64,000 nt of DNA from an uncultured SAR86 cluster bacterium (GTDB taxonomy: Bacteria; Pseudomonadota; Gammaproteobacteria; Magnimaribacterales; Magnimaribacteraceae): assembly GCA_902628375.1 (NCBI GenBank), contig CACOMS010000002.1:1-64000 (forward strand). Direction: 5' to 3'. Made by a program: the position numbers and the translations under genes. The stretch's first letter is position 1. Each line of letters opens with the position of its first letter. The notes below the pieces were generated by a model. That model had not been told where the DNA came from. It searched no databases and worked only from the letters and a program-made list of their open reading frames with translations. Shown one piece after another: positions 1-12,461 of the stretch.

Positions 1-374
1 TGGTATTACTTAAGCATGGAGGGTCTGAAATTACAAAGCTTATTCATCCAAACGCTGTTGTTTCCATTAAATTAAGAAAAAAGGCCGTAGGGTCAAGAGT
101 TGTAGAGTCAATTTGGGGCTTTCTATCAATCTATGCTCTTGTTTTTATAATAGTACTATTGCTTTTACTCTCTCAAGGCAATGACTTCTTGACTTCTTTT
201 TCAGCAGTTGGTGCTACTTTGAATAATATGGGCCCAGGTTTAGGGGATGTTTCCCAGAATTATGCTGGGTTGTCAGATATATCTAAATTAGGGCTATGTT
301 TTGCTATGATATTGGGAAGATTAGAGATATTTACACTTTTGGTTATTCTAACACCAGCTTTTTGGAGGAATTAA
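1..374 (+). CDS. trkH: Trk-type potassium uptake protein TrkH, C-terminal part (5' end outside window)
   Basis: The frame is open from base 3 to the stop at 374 and encodes about 123 residues, so the start lies upstream of the window. The visible part has a basic loop, a membrane segment rich in Leu/Ile/Val, then a pore-loop-like stretch reading SAVGATLNNMGPGLG, and a final hydrophobic helix ending in TPAFWRN. This matches the last repeat of TrkH/KtrB potassium translocators, where each repeat contributes a selectivity-loop glycine. TrkH works in the inner membrane with the NAD-binding TrkA subunit. The next gene begins 7 bases after the stop, so the two are probably co-transcribed. Family assignment rests on the C-terminal quarter only. 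Confidence 0.82.
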   Translation, partial: VLLKHGGSEITKLIHPNAVVSIKLRKKAVGSRVVESIWGFLSIYALVFIIVLLLLLSQGNDFLTSFSAVGATLNNMGPGLGDVSQNYAGLSDISKLGLCFAMILGRLEIFTLLVILTPAFWRN

Positions 375-381
375 CCTAAAA

Positions 382-1257
382 ATGTTAAAAAAAGCAGGTT
401 TTTTTACGTTTTTTAGTCTGTTTTCTCGTCTTTCCCTCACTTTTCTACATCTTTTAGGCATAATTTTGGGGAATTTTATGTATTTTATGCCTAATAAAGC
501 AAAAAAAGTGACTCAAACTAACATTTTATTAGCCTTTTCCGATGAAAATAATAAATTTAAGCATGATTTAATAAAAAAAAGCTTAATTGAGTCTTCTAAG
601 ACTTTGCTAGAAACTCCAAGAGTCTGGTATTTAAACAATAAGAACTTAGAAGTGGACTTTCAGGTTGAAAATGAGCATTTGATTAAAGAAAGTTTAGACA
701 GGAATAAGGGGGTTATAGTATTTACCCCTCACCTAGGCAATGTAGAAGTTATAGTTAATTTTCTTGGTTCTAGACATAGCGCAGTAATACCTTACAAATT
801 ATCTGAGATAGACTATGTTGATGAATTTATAAAATCATCTAGAGAATCGATTGGTGCAAAAATGGTGCCTACTTCAATTTCAGGAGTACGAACTGCTCTT
901 ATAGAATTAAGAAAATCAAAATTAATTACTATAGCTAGCGACCAAGTGCCTATAAATAAAAAATCTGGATTAATATCTAATTTTTTTGGTGTGCCTTCCC
1001 TATCTACAACTTTAGTTCACTCTCTGGCTTCAAAAGTTGACTGTCCTGTTCATACCTTAACTTGTTTAAGGAAGAGCAATGGAATATTTCAAATGATCTA
1101 TAGCGAAGAGCTGAAAGATTTTGGCAGGCTTAGCCAGCAAGAGGGCGTGGACATTATGAATAAAGAGTTAGAAAAATGTATAATGAACGCTCCTGAGCAG
1201 TATGCTTGGGAATATAAAAAATATAAACACTCAACACAAGATGACCTTTATAAATAG
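382..1257 (+). CDS. Lipid A biosynthesis lauroyl acyltransferase-like protein (LpxL/HtrB family)
   Basis: This 291-residue protein has an N-terminal hydrophobic anchor (about residues 7-35) and the acyltransferase motif HLGNVE at 117-122. LpxL/LpxM enzymes use HX4E rather than the HX4D of PlsC, so the Glu is expected. Family members transfer a secondary acyl chain to Kdo2-lipid IVA at the inner face of the cytoplasmic membrane. Length is slightly below the usual 300-310. The later SDQVPINKKSGLISNFFGVPS stretch corresponds to the family's conserved D-x-x-P...FFG region. It follows trkH closely and precedes glyS. LpxL, LpxM and LpxP cannot be told apart from sequence alone. Confidence 0.8.
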   Translation: MLKKAGFFTFFSLFSRLSLTFLHLLGIILGNFMYFMPNKAKKVTQTNILLAFSDENNKFKHDLIKKSLIESSKTLLETPRVWYLNNKNLEVDFQVENEHLIKESLDRNKGVIVFTPHLGNVEVIVNFLGSRHSAVIPYKLSEIDYVDEFIKSSRESIGAKMVPTSISGVRTALIELRKSKLITIASDQVPINKKSGLISNFFGVPSLSTTLVHSLASKVDCPVHTLTCLRKSNGIFQMIYSEELKDFGRLSQQEGVDIMNKELEKCIMNAPEQYAWEYKKYKHSTQDDLYK

Positions 1258-1304
1258 TACTTCAGCGATAGTAAGTGCTTACTAATGTAGATAGAGAAAG
1301 ATAA

Positions 1305-2666
1305 ATGGCTGCAAAAACTATGGAAGAGTTAGTCTCTCTTTGCAAAAGAAGAGGCTTTATTTTTCAGACAAATGAAATATACGGTGGCCTTCAGGGACTT
1401 TTTGATTACGGCCCTTTGGGAGTGGAACTAAAAAATAATTTAAAGCAAGCCTGGTGGAGTTCTATGGTCTATGAAAGGGACGATGTAGAAGGTTTAGACT
1501 CATCAATACTTACTAATCCAGAAGTCCTAAAACAATCAGGTCATGAAGATACGTTTTCCGACCCATTAGTAGACTGCAGAGATTGTAATGCAAGGTGGAG
1601 AGCCGATCATTTAGAAGATAACAAATGCCCTTCTTGTGGCTCTGAGAACTTAACTGAGCCTAGGCCATTTAATTTAATGTTTAAAACCTCTGTCGGCCCA
1701 GTTGATGATGGCTCATCTTTTGCATACTTAAGGCCTGAAACTGCGCAACAAATATTTACTAATTTCAAGAATGTAATTGATTCCACCTCAAGAAGCCTGC
1801 CTTTTGGTATAGCCCAAATTGGAAAGGCCTTCAGAAACGAAGTGACTCCAAGAAATTTTATTTTTAGAGTTAGAGAGTTTGAGCAAATGGAACTAGAATT
1901 TTTTGTGGAAAAGGGCTCAGATGAAAAATGGCATGATTTTTGGGTTAAATCTAGGGTTGATTGGTGGAAAGACCAAGGTGTCAGCGAAAGCAGCCTAGAA
2001 TTGCTCCACGTTCCAAAAGAAGAGCTATCCCATTACTCTAAAGCAACTGTCGATATAATGTATAAGTTTCCTCATGGGCTTGAAGAGCTTGAAGGGGTTG
2101 CAAATAGAACGGATTTCGATCTTGGTTCACACTCAAAGAATCAGAAAGACTTAAAAATCACTGCAAAAGTACGAGAAAATAAAACATCTAATTCAAAACT
2201 AGCAGTTCAAAACAGAGAAACAAATGAATGGGCTGTACCTTTTGTTATAGAGCCTTCGGCTGGAGTGGATAGGGGTGTATTAGCAGTTCTTAATGAGGCA
2301 TATAACGTCGAGGGTCTTGGGGAAGGCAAGCAAAGAACGGTTCTTTCTCTTAAACCACACCTTTCACCGATTAAAGCTGCCGTTATACCTTTAAAGAAAA
2401 ATAATGAAGAATTGGTTAATTTAGCTTATAAAATTAAAAATCAACTCCAAGGGCTCAGACTAGGAAGGGTTCTGGTTGAAAATTCTGGAAATATAGGAAA
2501 AAGCTATAGAAGGCATGATGAAGTAGGTACGCCAATATGTATAACTGTCGATTTTCAAACTTTAGAAGACGGAACGGTGACCATAAGAGATAGAGATACT
2601 ATGGAGCAAGAAAGAAAAGATATAGCAGACTTAGCTCAACTTTTAAAAGAAAAGCTGCTAGCGTGA
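1305..2666 (+). CDS. glyS: Glycyl-tRNA synthetase, single-chain (alpha2 dimer) type
   Basis: The 453-residue class II synthetase charges tRNA-Gly. It starts with the glycine-recognition segment GLFDYGPLG (about 31-39), carries a four-Cys zinc site (Cys91, Cys94, Cys108, Cys111), motif 2 around FRNEV (176-180) and a C-terminal anticodon-binding domain from about residue 355. This is the dimeric form found in eukaryotes, archaea and some bacteria, not the alpha2beta2 GlyQ/GlyS form common in gammaproteobacteria. The stop overlaps the GTG start of gmhB by four bases, so translation is probably coupled. The start ATG at 1305 follows a gap of 47 bases without a strong Shine-Dalgarno. Confidence 0.93.
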   Translation: MAAKTMEELVSLCKRRGFIFQTNEIYGGLQGLFDYGPLGVELKNNLKQAWWSSMVYERDDVEGLDSSILTNPEVLKQSGHEDTFSDPLVDCRDCNARWRADHLEDNKCPSCGSENLTEPRPFNLMFKTSVGPVDDGSSFAYLRPETAQQIFTNFKNVIDSTSRSLPFGIAQIGKAFRNEVTPRNFIFRVREFEQMELEFFVEKGSDEKWHDFWVKSRVDWWKDQGVSESSLELLHVPKEELSHYSKATVDIMYKFPHGLEELEGVANRTDFDLGSHSKNQKDLKITAKVRENKTSNSKLAVQNRETNEWAVPFVIEPSAGVDRGVLAVLNEAYNVEGLGEGKQRTVLSLKPHLSPIKAAVIPLKKNNEELVNLAYKIKNQLQGLRLGRVLVENSGNIGKSYRRHDEVGTPICITVDFQTLEDGTVTIRDRDTMEQERKDIADLAQLLKEKLLA

Positions 2667-3211
2667 CCCTGAACAAATATATAGTTCTTGATAGAGACGG
2701 GGTAATTAATGAGGACCTCTGGGGCTATGTAACTTCCCCAGATGAATTTAAATTTATTGATAATAGTCTAGATGCAATTAAGCTTCTTAATAACTGCGGT
2801 TATAAAATCACCATCGCAACTAATCAGGCTTGTATAAATAAAGGGATAATTTCTGAAAAGGAACTCAACTTGGTTCATGACTTTATGACGGAAAAAGTAA
2901 GGGCCCATGGAGGAGATATTGAATATATTGCTTTTTGCCCTCATGCGCCTGAAGAAAGGTGCTCTTGCAGAAAACCAGAAGTAGGTCTATTACAAAAAAC
3001 TGAAGAGGAATTAAGTGTAAGTCTTGAGGGGTCTTTTTTTGTCGGAGATAAGGAGTCTGACATAGAGTGTGCAAAAAACTTTGGTTGCAGACCTCTATTA
3101 GTCAAGACAGGTTATGGAGAAATTTCGCTGGATTCAAGTACACTTCCAGAAGTTGAAGGGGTTTTTGAAAATTTATTTGAAGCTGCAAAGTACATAGAAC
3201 AGAGTACTTAA
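2663..3211 (+). CDS. gmhB: D-glycero-D-manno-heptose-1,7-bisphosphate 7-phosphatase-like HAD phosphatase
   Basis: This 182-residue HAD hydrolase has the catalytic DRDGV loop with nucleophile Asp10 and acid/base Asp12, a TNQ motif (residues 53-55), and the GmhB zinc site Cys92-x-His94...Cys100-x-Cys102. The GDKESD motif near residue 130 supplies the metal-binding acids. GmhB removes the 7-phosphate during ADP-heptose synthesis for the lipopolysaccharide inner core, in the cytosol. The GTG start overlaps the glyS stop and the gene abuts plsC, so glyS-gmhB-plsC is an operon, as in many gammaproteobacteria. Histidinol-phosphatase relatives share the fold, but context favours GmhB. Confidence 0.88.
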   Translation: MTLNKYIVLDRDGVINEDLWGYVTSPDEFKFIDNSLDAIKLLNNCGYKITIATNQACINKGIISEKELNLVHDFMTEKVRAHGGDIEYIAFCPHAPEERCSCRKPEVGLLQKTEEELSVSLEGSFFVGDKESDIECAKNFGCRPLLVKTGYGEISLDSSTLPEVEGVFENLFEAAKYIEQST

Positions 3212-6427
<3,216 letters not shown>

Positions 6428-6438
6428 TTAACTTATTT

Positions 6439-7494
6439 TTAAATAATTATCTTTTCAAAAGTGTCAGCTATTTTGTCTTTTTTTAAAGAGTTAGAGGCAT
6501 CAATATCAGTCATTATTATTTGGTTTTTCTGTTTTGGAACTTCCTGAAGAAATAGCTTTAAGTTTTCATGGTCAAGTTCAGAAGTAAGGTCGTCTATAAG
6601 TAGTATAGATCCTGGGCAATTTAATGAATCAAAAAAATCATTTATACTCAAAAATGTCAATAAAATCAATAACTTCTGTTGTCCCCTAGAAAGAACACCT
6701 TTAGATTTTTTATTGTGTAAATAAAAATTAAAATCAAATTTATGAGGTCCTAGCTGGGTGTAGCCAAGAGCTCTATCTTTTTCATAGTTTTCATGCAGAG
6801 CCTCGCTAAATTTCTTAGATGAAGGCCACCCTCTCTGAAACTTTAAATTCAGGCCTTTGTAAAAATCTAGGCTCCTTTTAGGAACCACCTCTTTTGCTAC
6901 GCTTTTTTTAAATAAATCAAATGTTTCTTTTTGTACTTCAGATAGCTTTTGCCCTGATTCAACCAGTTGATTTGTCCATATATCAAGCTGCCTTTTATCT
7001 ACTTTTTGTTTTAAAGATTTATTTCTCTGTGAAAGTATTTTTGTATATTCAGAAAAGTGTCTTTTTGCTTCATGTTTCACGTGAAACATTAATCTATAGA
7101 AAAAATCCCTTCTTATTTCAGGATCTCCATCTATCAGCTTGAGTTGTTTATTTAATATAACTACTGGCAGTTCTAGATCTTCTTTTTTTAAAGCCTCTGC
7201 CTTCAGTTTATTTTCTACCCTTTTTCCTGTTTCTTTTTTTAGTGATCTTATAAATTCTTGATGCCTCAACGAACCAGACACGCCCAAGACAAATGCTTTT
7301 TTCCCTTCCCTGGTACAGTCTGATAGGTCTTTAGACCTTAGTGACTTATTTGTATGAAGTAAATTTATTGCCTCAAGTATTGAGGTTTTACCTGAACCAT
7401 TTTTTCCGAAGATAATTGTATGATTCTCTTTAAATTCTAATTTTGTGTTTTTAAAAAGTCTGAAGTTATCTAAATAAAGAGATTCCAGGGGCAT
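6439..7494 (-). CDS. recF: DNA replication and repair protein RecF
   Basis: This 351-residue SMC-like ATPase binds gapped DNA and helps load RecA with RecO and RecR. The Walker A motif GKNGSGKT is at residues 30-37, the ABC signature region LSRGQQK lies near 268, and Walker B (LLIDDLTSELD) near 297. The start ATG lies one base after the dnaN stop, so dnaN, recF and gyrB are read as one unit. Length matches the family (about 360). Confidence 0.96.
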   Translation of the reverse strand: MPLESLYLDNFRLFKNTKLEFKENHTIIFGKNGSGKTSILEAINLLHTNKSLRSKDLSDCTREGKKAFVLGVSGSLRHQEFIRSLKKETGKRVENKLKAEALKKEDLELPVVILNKQLKLIDGDPEIRRDFFYRLMFHVKHEAKRHFSEYTKILSQRNKSLKQKVDKRQLDIWTNQLVESGQKLSEVQKETFDLFKKSVAKEVVPKRSLDFYKGLNLKFQRGWPSSKKFSEALHENYEKDRALGYTQLGPHKFDFNFYLHNKKSKGVLSRGQQKLLILLTFLSINDFFDSLNCPGSILLIDDLTSELDHENLKLFLQEVPKQKNQIIMTDIDASNSLKKDKIADTFEKIII

Positions 7495-7495
7495 C

Positions 7496-8599
7496 TTAAA
7501 GCCTCATGGGCATGATGACATATGTTTCTGAATGGTTCTCTGGGTCGTTTACTAAGCAGCTGCTTTCTTCTCCAAAAAAACTTAGAAGTACATCATCAGA
7601 GTCTATTGCACCCAGAACGTCTAAGAGATAGCCAATATTAAAGCCTATTTCCATAGAGGGCCCAGTGTATTTAACAGATAGGTCTTCTTCAGCTAATTCT
7701 TGTTCTGGGTTATTTGCCATAAGCTTTAAGCTATTTTCAGCCAAAATAAGCCTAACTCCTCTATATTTCTCATTTGAAAGAACAGAGGCCCTAGAAAGTG
7801 CAGATTGAAAATCTTCTTTTGATAATAACATTTCATTTGGTGGGCCTTGAGGGAAGACTCTTTCATAGTCAGGAAATTTTCCATCTATCAATTTAGAAGA
7901 AAAATCTAGCCCTTTATCTTTTATCCTTAAACTTGAGCTTCCGATACTTAATTCTATTGATTCGTCCTCGTCTTTAAGTATTTTTGCTAGCTCTGTAACA
8001 GCCTTTCTAGGCAGTATATTCCTTATTATTTCATCCTCTTTAAGTTCTATTTGATTTGATGCTGAGGCAAGCCTGTGTCCATCAGTTGCAACAGCCACTA
8101 AATTTCCATCGTTTATCTCTAAAAGAAGCCCATTTAAATAATACCTAACATCTTGTGTTGCCATACAAAACTGTGTCTTGTTAAAAAGCCTTTTAAGCGA
8201 GGAAGAGCTTATTTTTAGGGCCTTTTCATGCTCCCCGACTTCTAATTCTGGAAAGTCAGCCGCCGATAGGGTTGCAAAATCCGCATGAAAATTCCTAGAC
8301 TTAACTGTTAATTTTCCCTGGTTTACACTAAATTCCAAATCTTCATTAGCAGGAAGCATTCTGCATAACTCTGACATTTTCCTTGCTGAAACAGTTGTTT
8401 CTCCCTCTTCTTCTACTTTTGAGACCTTGGATGCTGATTTTATTTGGATTTCAAGGTCTGTAGCTGTTATTTCCACCAAAGAATTCTCTGCTTTTATTCT
8501 TAAGTTGGCTAAAATAGGTATTGTTTGCCTTCTTTCTGCTATGGCTGCTCCCATCTGCAAAATGTCTACTATCTGTTCTTTTTTTGCTATGAATTTCAT
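7496..8599 (-). CDS. dnaN: DNA polymerase III subunit beta (sliding clamp)
   Basis: This 367-residue clamp matches the family length. It has the three-domain pattern and the ending YVIMPMRL, the normal hydrophobic-cleft C-terminus that binds polymerase and partner peptides. The segment YLNGLLLEI followed by ATDGHRLA is the conserved second-domain signature. It lies 4 bases after dnaA and 1 base before recF, so it is co-transcribed with both. Confidence 0.98.
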   Translation of the reverse strand: MKFIAKKEQIVDILQMGAAIAERRQTIPILANLRIKAENSLVEITATDLEIQIKSASKVSKVEEEGETTVSARKMSELCRMLPANEDLEFSVNQGKLTVKSRNFHADFATLSAADFPELEVGEHEKALKISSSSLKRLFNKTQFCMATQDVRYYLNGLLLEINDGNLVAVATDGHRLASASNQIELKEDEIIRNILPRKAVTELAKILKDEDESIELSIGSSSLRIKDKGLDFSSKLIDGKFPDYERVFPQGPPNEMLLSKEDFQSALSRASVLSNEKYRGVRLILAENSLKLMANNPEQELAEEDLSVKYTGPSMEIGFNIGYLLDVLGAIDSDDVLLSFFGEESSCLVNDPENHSETYVIMPMRL

Positions 8600-8603
8600 T
8601 TAT

Positions 8604-9962
8604 TTATATTGTAAGCGCTCTTATCAAGTTTTTATAGTCTTCTTCTATATCATTGTTAAAAGCCCTTAATTCCTTAATTTTTTTACAGGCATGTAGCACT
8701 GTAGAATGGTCCCTACCTCCAAATGAGTCACCGATTTCTGGCAATGAGTGGTTTGTTAGCTCTTTAGCCAAAAACATAGACATTTGTCTAGGTCTTGCAA
8801 CAGAGCGACTTCTTCTTTTAGAAAGCAAATCGCTTAGCCTTATGTTGTAATATTCTGCTACTGTTCTTTGAATATTATCTACACTAACTTGTCTTGCTTG
8901 AATGGCCAATAAGTCCTTTAGAGAGTCTTTAATTAGCGCTGTATCTATAGGCCTTCCAGTGAAGTTAGAATTAGCAACAACTCTCTTTAGAGCCCCCTCT
9001 AGCTCTCTTACGTTGGACCTTACCTTTTGTGCAATAAAAAAGGCGCTCTCTTCATTTATTGGAGATTTTAGTTGCTCTGCTTTTGCCAATAAAATTGCTA
9101 CTCTGGTTTCTAGTTCAGGTGGGTCTATAACTACTGGAAGCCCCCATCCAAGCCTTGATTTCAGTCTATCTTCTAGGCCGTCTATTTCTTTGGGATACCT
9201 ATCACAAGTTAAAACCATTTGGCTTCCTCTTTCCAGAAGAGAGTTAAAGGTATGAAACAGCTCTTCTTGAGATTGGTTTTTTCCTGCAAAAAACTGGATG
9301 TCGTCTATTAACAGAGCATCCAAAGATCTATAATACTGCTTAAATTCACTAGCTGCGCCCAATTGTATCGATTTTACCATATCACTCACGAACTTCTCAG
9401 AATGTATATAAGCTATCTTTTTTTCTGGGTTTTGCTGTTTAATTAAGTTCCCTACTGCGTGCATTAAATGAGTTTTTCCCAAACCCACTCCTCCATATAT
9501 AAAAAGCGGGTTGTAAGAGTTTTGAAGTCCTGAAGCCACCTGTTTTGATGCTGCTAGGGCTATGTGGTTGGACTTTCCTTCTACAAATGTACTAAATGTA
9601 AAGTCAGGTATTAGGTTTGTTTCTTCATCTTGAGTTGTTTTAGTTGGGTTTTTTGGTGATTGGGTGTTATTTGTTATTGGCCTTGGTCTTTCTTCAAAAG
9701 AACCATCTTCAAATACCTCAAAGTTTAGATTTAACTCTATATTGCTTGTAATTGCAGAAATTCTATCTTTGATTGACTCCCCATAGTTCTCTTCTACCCA
9801 ATCTAAAATAAATTTATTTGGGGCTAAAATAGAATATGATTTAGGTGAAGTACCTACGTTTTCCCTTAGCAAAAGTGGAGAAATCCAGGTAGAATACTCC
9901 TCTAAAGGAAGGTCTCTCTCTAGGGTTTTTTTGCATTCGTTCCAGAAAAACAACTCACTCAT
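8604..9962 (-). CDS. dnaA: Chromosomal replication initiator protein DnaA
   Basis: This 452-residue AAA+ initiator has an N-terminal domain I (1-75), a linker rich in Asn/Thr/Pro (about 90-118), Walker A GGVGLGKT (157-164), Walker [10 protein letters not shown], and the C-terminal DNA-binding signature [15 protein letters not shown]. It binds DnaA boxes and melts the origin. Two perfect boxes sit in its own upstream region (9992-10000 and 10021-10029), so it may regulate itself. It is divergent from rpmH across a 152-bp gap and heads the dnaA-dnaN-recF-gyrB run. Confidence 0.98.
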   Translation of the reverse strand: MSELFFWNECKKTLERDLPLEEYSTWISPLLLRENVGTSPKSYSILAPNKFILDWVEENYGESIKDRISAITSNIELNLNFEVFEDGSFEERPRPITNNTQSPKNPTKTTQDEETNLIPDFTFSTFVEGKSNHIALAASKQVASGLQNSYNPLFIYGGVGLGKTHLMHAVGNLIKQQNPEKKIAYIHSEKFVSDMVKSIQLGAASEFKQYYRSLDALLIDDIQFFAGKNQSQEELFHTFNSLLERGSQMVLTCDRYPKEIDGLEDRLKSRLGWGLPVVIDPPELETRVAILLAKAEQLKSPINEESAFFIAQKVRSNVRELEGALKRVVANSNFTGRPIDTALIKDSLKDLLAIQARQVSVDNIQRTVAEYYNIRLSDLLSKRRSRSVARPRQMSMFLAKELTNHSLPEIGDSFGGRDHSTVLHACKKIKELRAFNNDIEEDYKNLIRALTI

Positions 9963-10114
9963 AAGGCCTATAATACAAGGTTTTTAGAAAGTTATCCACA
10001 GAATAACCACAATTTAAAGTTGTGGATAACTTGTTAATAATCTGTTTTTTTTTATTTTCCTTGTACATTTCTATCAAAAACCCTATTATGCCGTGCCAGA
10101 TTAAAGGAAAAGGC
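9963..10114. promoter_or_regulatory. dnaA-rpmH intergenic region with two inverted perfect DnaA boxes (origin or dnaA operator candidate)
   Basis: TTATCCACA occurs at 9992-10000 on the + strand and its reverse complement TGTGGATAA at 10021-10029. The two boxes face each other with 20 bases between them, and an inner palindrome CCACAA...TTGTGG lies at 10007-10025. An AT-rich tract follows (10030-10075). To the left, in - strand genes, the + strand is C-rich; to the right (rpmH to mnmE) it is G-rich. That is the sign expected at an origin, though coding bias confounds it. In Pseudomonas-like chromosomes oriC lies at this place. The region also must hold the promoters of dnaA and rpmH. Confidence 0.65.
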
Positions 10115-10249
10115 ATGAAAAGAACTTATCAACCAAGTAAAATTAAAAGGGCCAGAACCCATGGTTTTAGGGCCAGAAACTCCACTGTGGGCGGAAAAAG
10201 AGTTTTAAGTAACAGAAGAAAAAAAGGCAGAAAGTCTCTAACTGTTTAA
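10115..10249 (+). CDS. rpmH: 50S ribosomal protein L34
   Basis: This 44-residue protein begins [18 protein letters not shown] and ends in a run of Arg/Lys, the standard L34. The frame is open further upstream to 10022, but that would add 31 residues unlike any L34. The ATG at 10115 with AAAGGAAAAGG just upstream is the right start. It begins the rpmH-rnpA-yidD-yidC-mnmE run. Confidence 0.97.
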   Translation: MKRTYQPSKIKRARTHGFRARNSTVGGKRVLSNRRKKGRKSLTV

Positions 10250-10252
10250 ATT

Positions 10253-10582
10253 ATGCCTTTAAAAAGGGGCCTTACCCTCCAAAAAAAGGTTTGTTTCGAT
10301 AAAGTTTTCAAAGGGCCTGAACTAAAACTAAGGTCGGGTGCTGTTTTAATATTAGGAAGAAAGAATAAAATGACCTATCCCAGGTTGGGGGTTTCAGTTA
10401 AAAAAAGTGACTTTTCTCTTGCTGTAGATAGAAATAAAATAAAAAGAATGGTTAAGAGCTCTTTTTCAAACTCTCTTCAAGACCTCCCTTGTTTTGATTT
10501 TGTTGTTCTAGTTAATAAGGGTGGCACGGAAGAGGTTAAGAGGGATTGTGAATTAATCTTTAAAAAGGTTTTATCAGCTTAA
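10253..10582 (+). CDS. rnpA: Ribonuclease P protein component
   Basis: This 109-residue basic protein assists the catalytic RNase P RNA in tRNA 5' maturation. The signature region is present as [28 protein letters not shown] (about residues 44-71), containing the RNR-like DRNKIKR box. It lies 3 bases after rpmH and 1 base before yidD. Length fits the family (about 115-120). Confidence 0.95.
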   Translation: MPLKRGLTLQKKVCFDKVFKGPELKLRSGAVLILGRKNKMTYPRLGVSVKKSDFSLAVDRNKIKRMVKSSFSNSLQDLPCFDFVVLVNKGGTEEVKRDCELIFKKVLSA

Positions 10583-10583
10583 A

Positions 10584-10817
10584 ATGAGAACATTATTTAT
10601 ATTGCCAATCAAACTTTACCAGTTGGTGATTAGTCCTCTTTTGGGTCCATCTTGTGGCCACACGCCTACTTGCTCTAATTACGCCATTGAGGCAATTAAA
10701 GTGCATGGTGTTCTAAAGGGAGGGTGGCTTTCCATAAAAAGAATAATTAGGTGTAACCCTTGGTGGGGAACGAGCGGTTTAGACCCAGTGCCGGAGAAAA
10801 AAAATGGATCTAACTAG
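10584..10817 (+). CDS. yidD: Membrane protein insertion efficiency factor YidD
   Basis: This 77-residue protein has the family hallmarks [25 protein letters not shown] and RCNPWWG. YidD is a small inner-membrane-associated amphipathic protein that aids YidC-dependent insertion. Its end overlaps the start of yidC by 14 bases, which indicates coupled translation. Confidence 0.94.
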   Translation: MRTLFILPIKLYQLVISPLLGPSCGHTPTCSNYAIEAIKVHGVLKGGWLSIKRIIRCNPWWGTSGLDPVPEKKNGSN

Positions 10818-12453
10818 GGTCGCTCTTATTGGAACTATTGTGGTGGTTTCCTACTACCTTCTTCTTCAATTCTCTGGCCTAGAAACAACCTTAGAAAATA
10901 AAAACCCTACTGAAGAAAAAACTATACAATATAATGCTTCTGTTGATAGTGAGCGCTCACTTTCTGAGCTTCCTATCTCTCCTCAATCTGCGCCTTTAGA
11001 GCCCCTTTCTTCTGATCCGGTGGAGCAGAGCCCTGGGTCTTTTTGGTTAGCTGGTAACGACCTTGTTGATTTGGTTATAGACAAAGAAAGTGGTGCCATA
11101 ATTCAAGCTCAACTTAAGGAAATCTTTACAGAGCTTGGGGGTGATGAAAGTGTAAAAATTTTAGGTTATGAGGGCCAAGACTCTTATTATGCTAATTCAG
11201 GTTTTTATAACTCTTCTGGTTTTATTAACCCAAAATTCTACGAACAAAAAATTGTTGAAACAGAAGACGGACAAACTCAATTTATTTATTTAGGTGAATC
11301 TAATAATTATTTATTAAAAAAAATAATAACCTCAAAAAGAGGTAAATATTTTTTTGAGATAGAAGACTTTATATCGGCTAAATCCCCTGGGGCCGAAGGT
11401 GTGTCCTCATACTCCAGAATAACAAGGTTTGGTGGGATTGTTCCTTCAGGTCAGTTTAATTACTCTCATCAAGGGCCTGTATTTTCCACGGAACAAGAAA
11501 AGTTTCAAAAATTTGATTTTGATGACCTTGGTGAAGAGGTTTTTCTTGAGGAATCAAGCGCGGGTTGGTTTGGTGTCCTGCAGCCTTACTTTATGTCGGC
11601 CTGGGTGCCTGACCAGACAAAAAGACACACATACCAAGGAAAAGAGGCTCAGACAGGGGCTGCCTTACAAAAAGGGGTTGTTTTAACTGCTGCTGGGCAA
11701 AAAACAGCCCTTAATAATGGTTTTTTTACCAACAAATCCACTTTTTTCGTTGGTCCTAGGCTTACAAACCAATTAAAAGAGGTTCAGGAAGACCTTAGGT
11801 TGGTTGTAGATTACGGGTTTTTGTGGTGGATAGCCCAACCTATGTACCTGGTTATGGAGTGGTTTCATGGGTTTTTTAACAACTGGGGGATGGCTATTAT
11901 TTTTCTCACCCTAGTTACAAAAGCTATTTTGTGGCCCCTTACAGCCAATCAATATAGGTCTATGGGAGATATGAGACGAATAGCGCCTCAAATGCAGGCT
12001 GTGCAGGCCAAATACCCAAACCCCGAGGACAGAACAAAGATGAGCCAAGAAATGATGGCTCTTTATAAAAAAGAGGGGGTGAATCCTCTTTCATCATGCC
12101 TTCCTTTGCTACTACAAATGCCCTTCTTTATAGCTGTATATTGGGTATTAATGGAGTCTGTAGAGCTTAGGCATGCTCCTTTTTATGGATGGATTGTTGA
12201 TTTAACAGCCAGAGACCCTTATTTCGTCCTTGCTATCATAAATGGTCTTTTAATGTGGTACACACAAAAGTTAACACCCACTCCGCCTAGTAATGACCCT
12301 GTACAAGCAAATATGATGAAGTTTATGCCTGTTATTTTCGCACTTCTTTTTGCTTTCTTTCCTGCTGGGTTTGTTCTGTATTTCACTGTCAATACGGCTG
12401 TCACCATTATTCAGCAGCTGTGGTATACAAACTCCCCTTCAAAGTCTAAATAG
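10804..12453 (+). CDS. yidC: Membrane protein insertase YidC
   Basis: This 549-residue insertase has an N-terminal membrane anchor (about 6-24), a large periplasmic domain (about 55-340) and the conserved C-terminal five-helix core starting near [30 protein letters not shown]. Its length is close to the E. coli protein (548). It inserts proteins into the inner membrane with or without SecYEG; the ATP synthase c subunit encoded downstream is a classic YidC client. The coding strand becomes steadily richer in G and T toward its 3' end, a trend that peaks in mnmE. Confidence 0.96.
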   Translation: MDLTRVALIGTIVVVSYYLLLQFSGLETTLENKNPTEEKTIQYNASVDSERSLSELPISPQSAPLEPLSSDPVEQSPGSFWLAGNDLVDLVIDKESGAIIQAQLKEIFTELGGDESVKILGYEGQDSYYANSGFYNSSGFINPKFYEQKIVETEDGQTQFIYLGESNNYLLKKIITSKRGKYFFEIEDFISAKSPGAEGVSSYSRITRFGGIVPSGQFNYSHQGPVFSTEQEKFQKFDFDDLGEEVFLEESSAGWFGVLQPYFMSAWVPDQTKRHTYQGKEAQTGAALQKGVVLTAAGQKTALNNGFFTNKSTFFVGPRLTNQLKEVQEDLRLVVDYGFLWWIAQPMYLVMEWFHGFFNNWGMAIIFLTLVTKAILWPLTANQYRSMGDMRRIAPQMQAVQAKYPNPEDRTKMSQEMMALYKKEGVNPLSSCLPLLLQMPFFIAVYWVLMESVELRHAPFYGWIVDLTARDPYFVLAIINGLLMWYTQKLTPTPPSNDPVQANMMKFMPVIFALLFAFFPAGFVLYFTVNTAVTIIQQLWYTNSPSKSK

Positions 12454-12461
12454 CTTTGTTT

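Noticed and set aside
10022..10114. Longer rpmH starting at 10022
   Set aside because: The 31 extra residues are unlike L34, and the region holds a DnaA box and must hold promoters.
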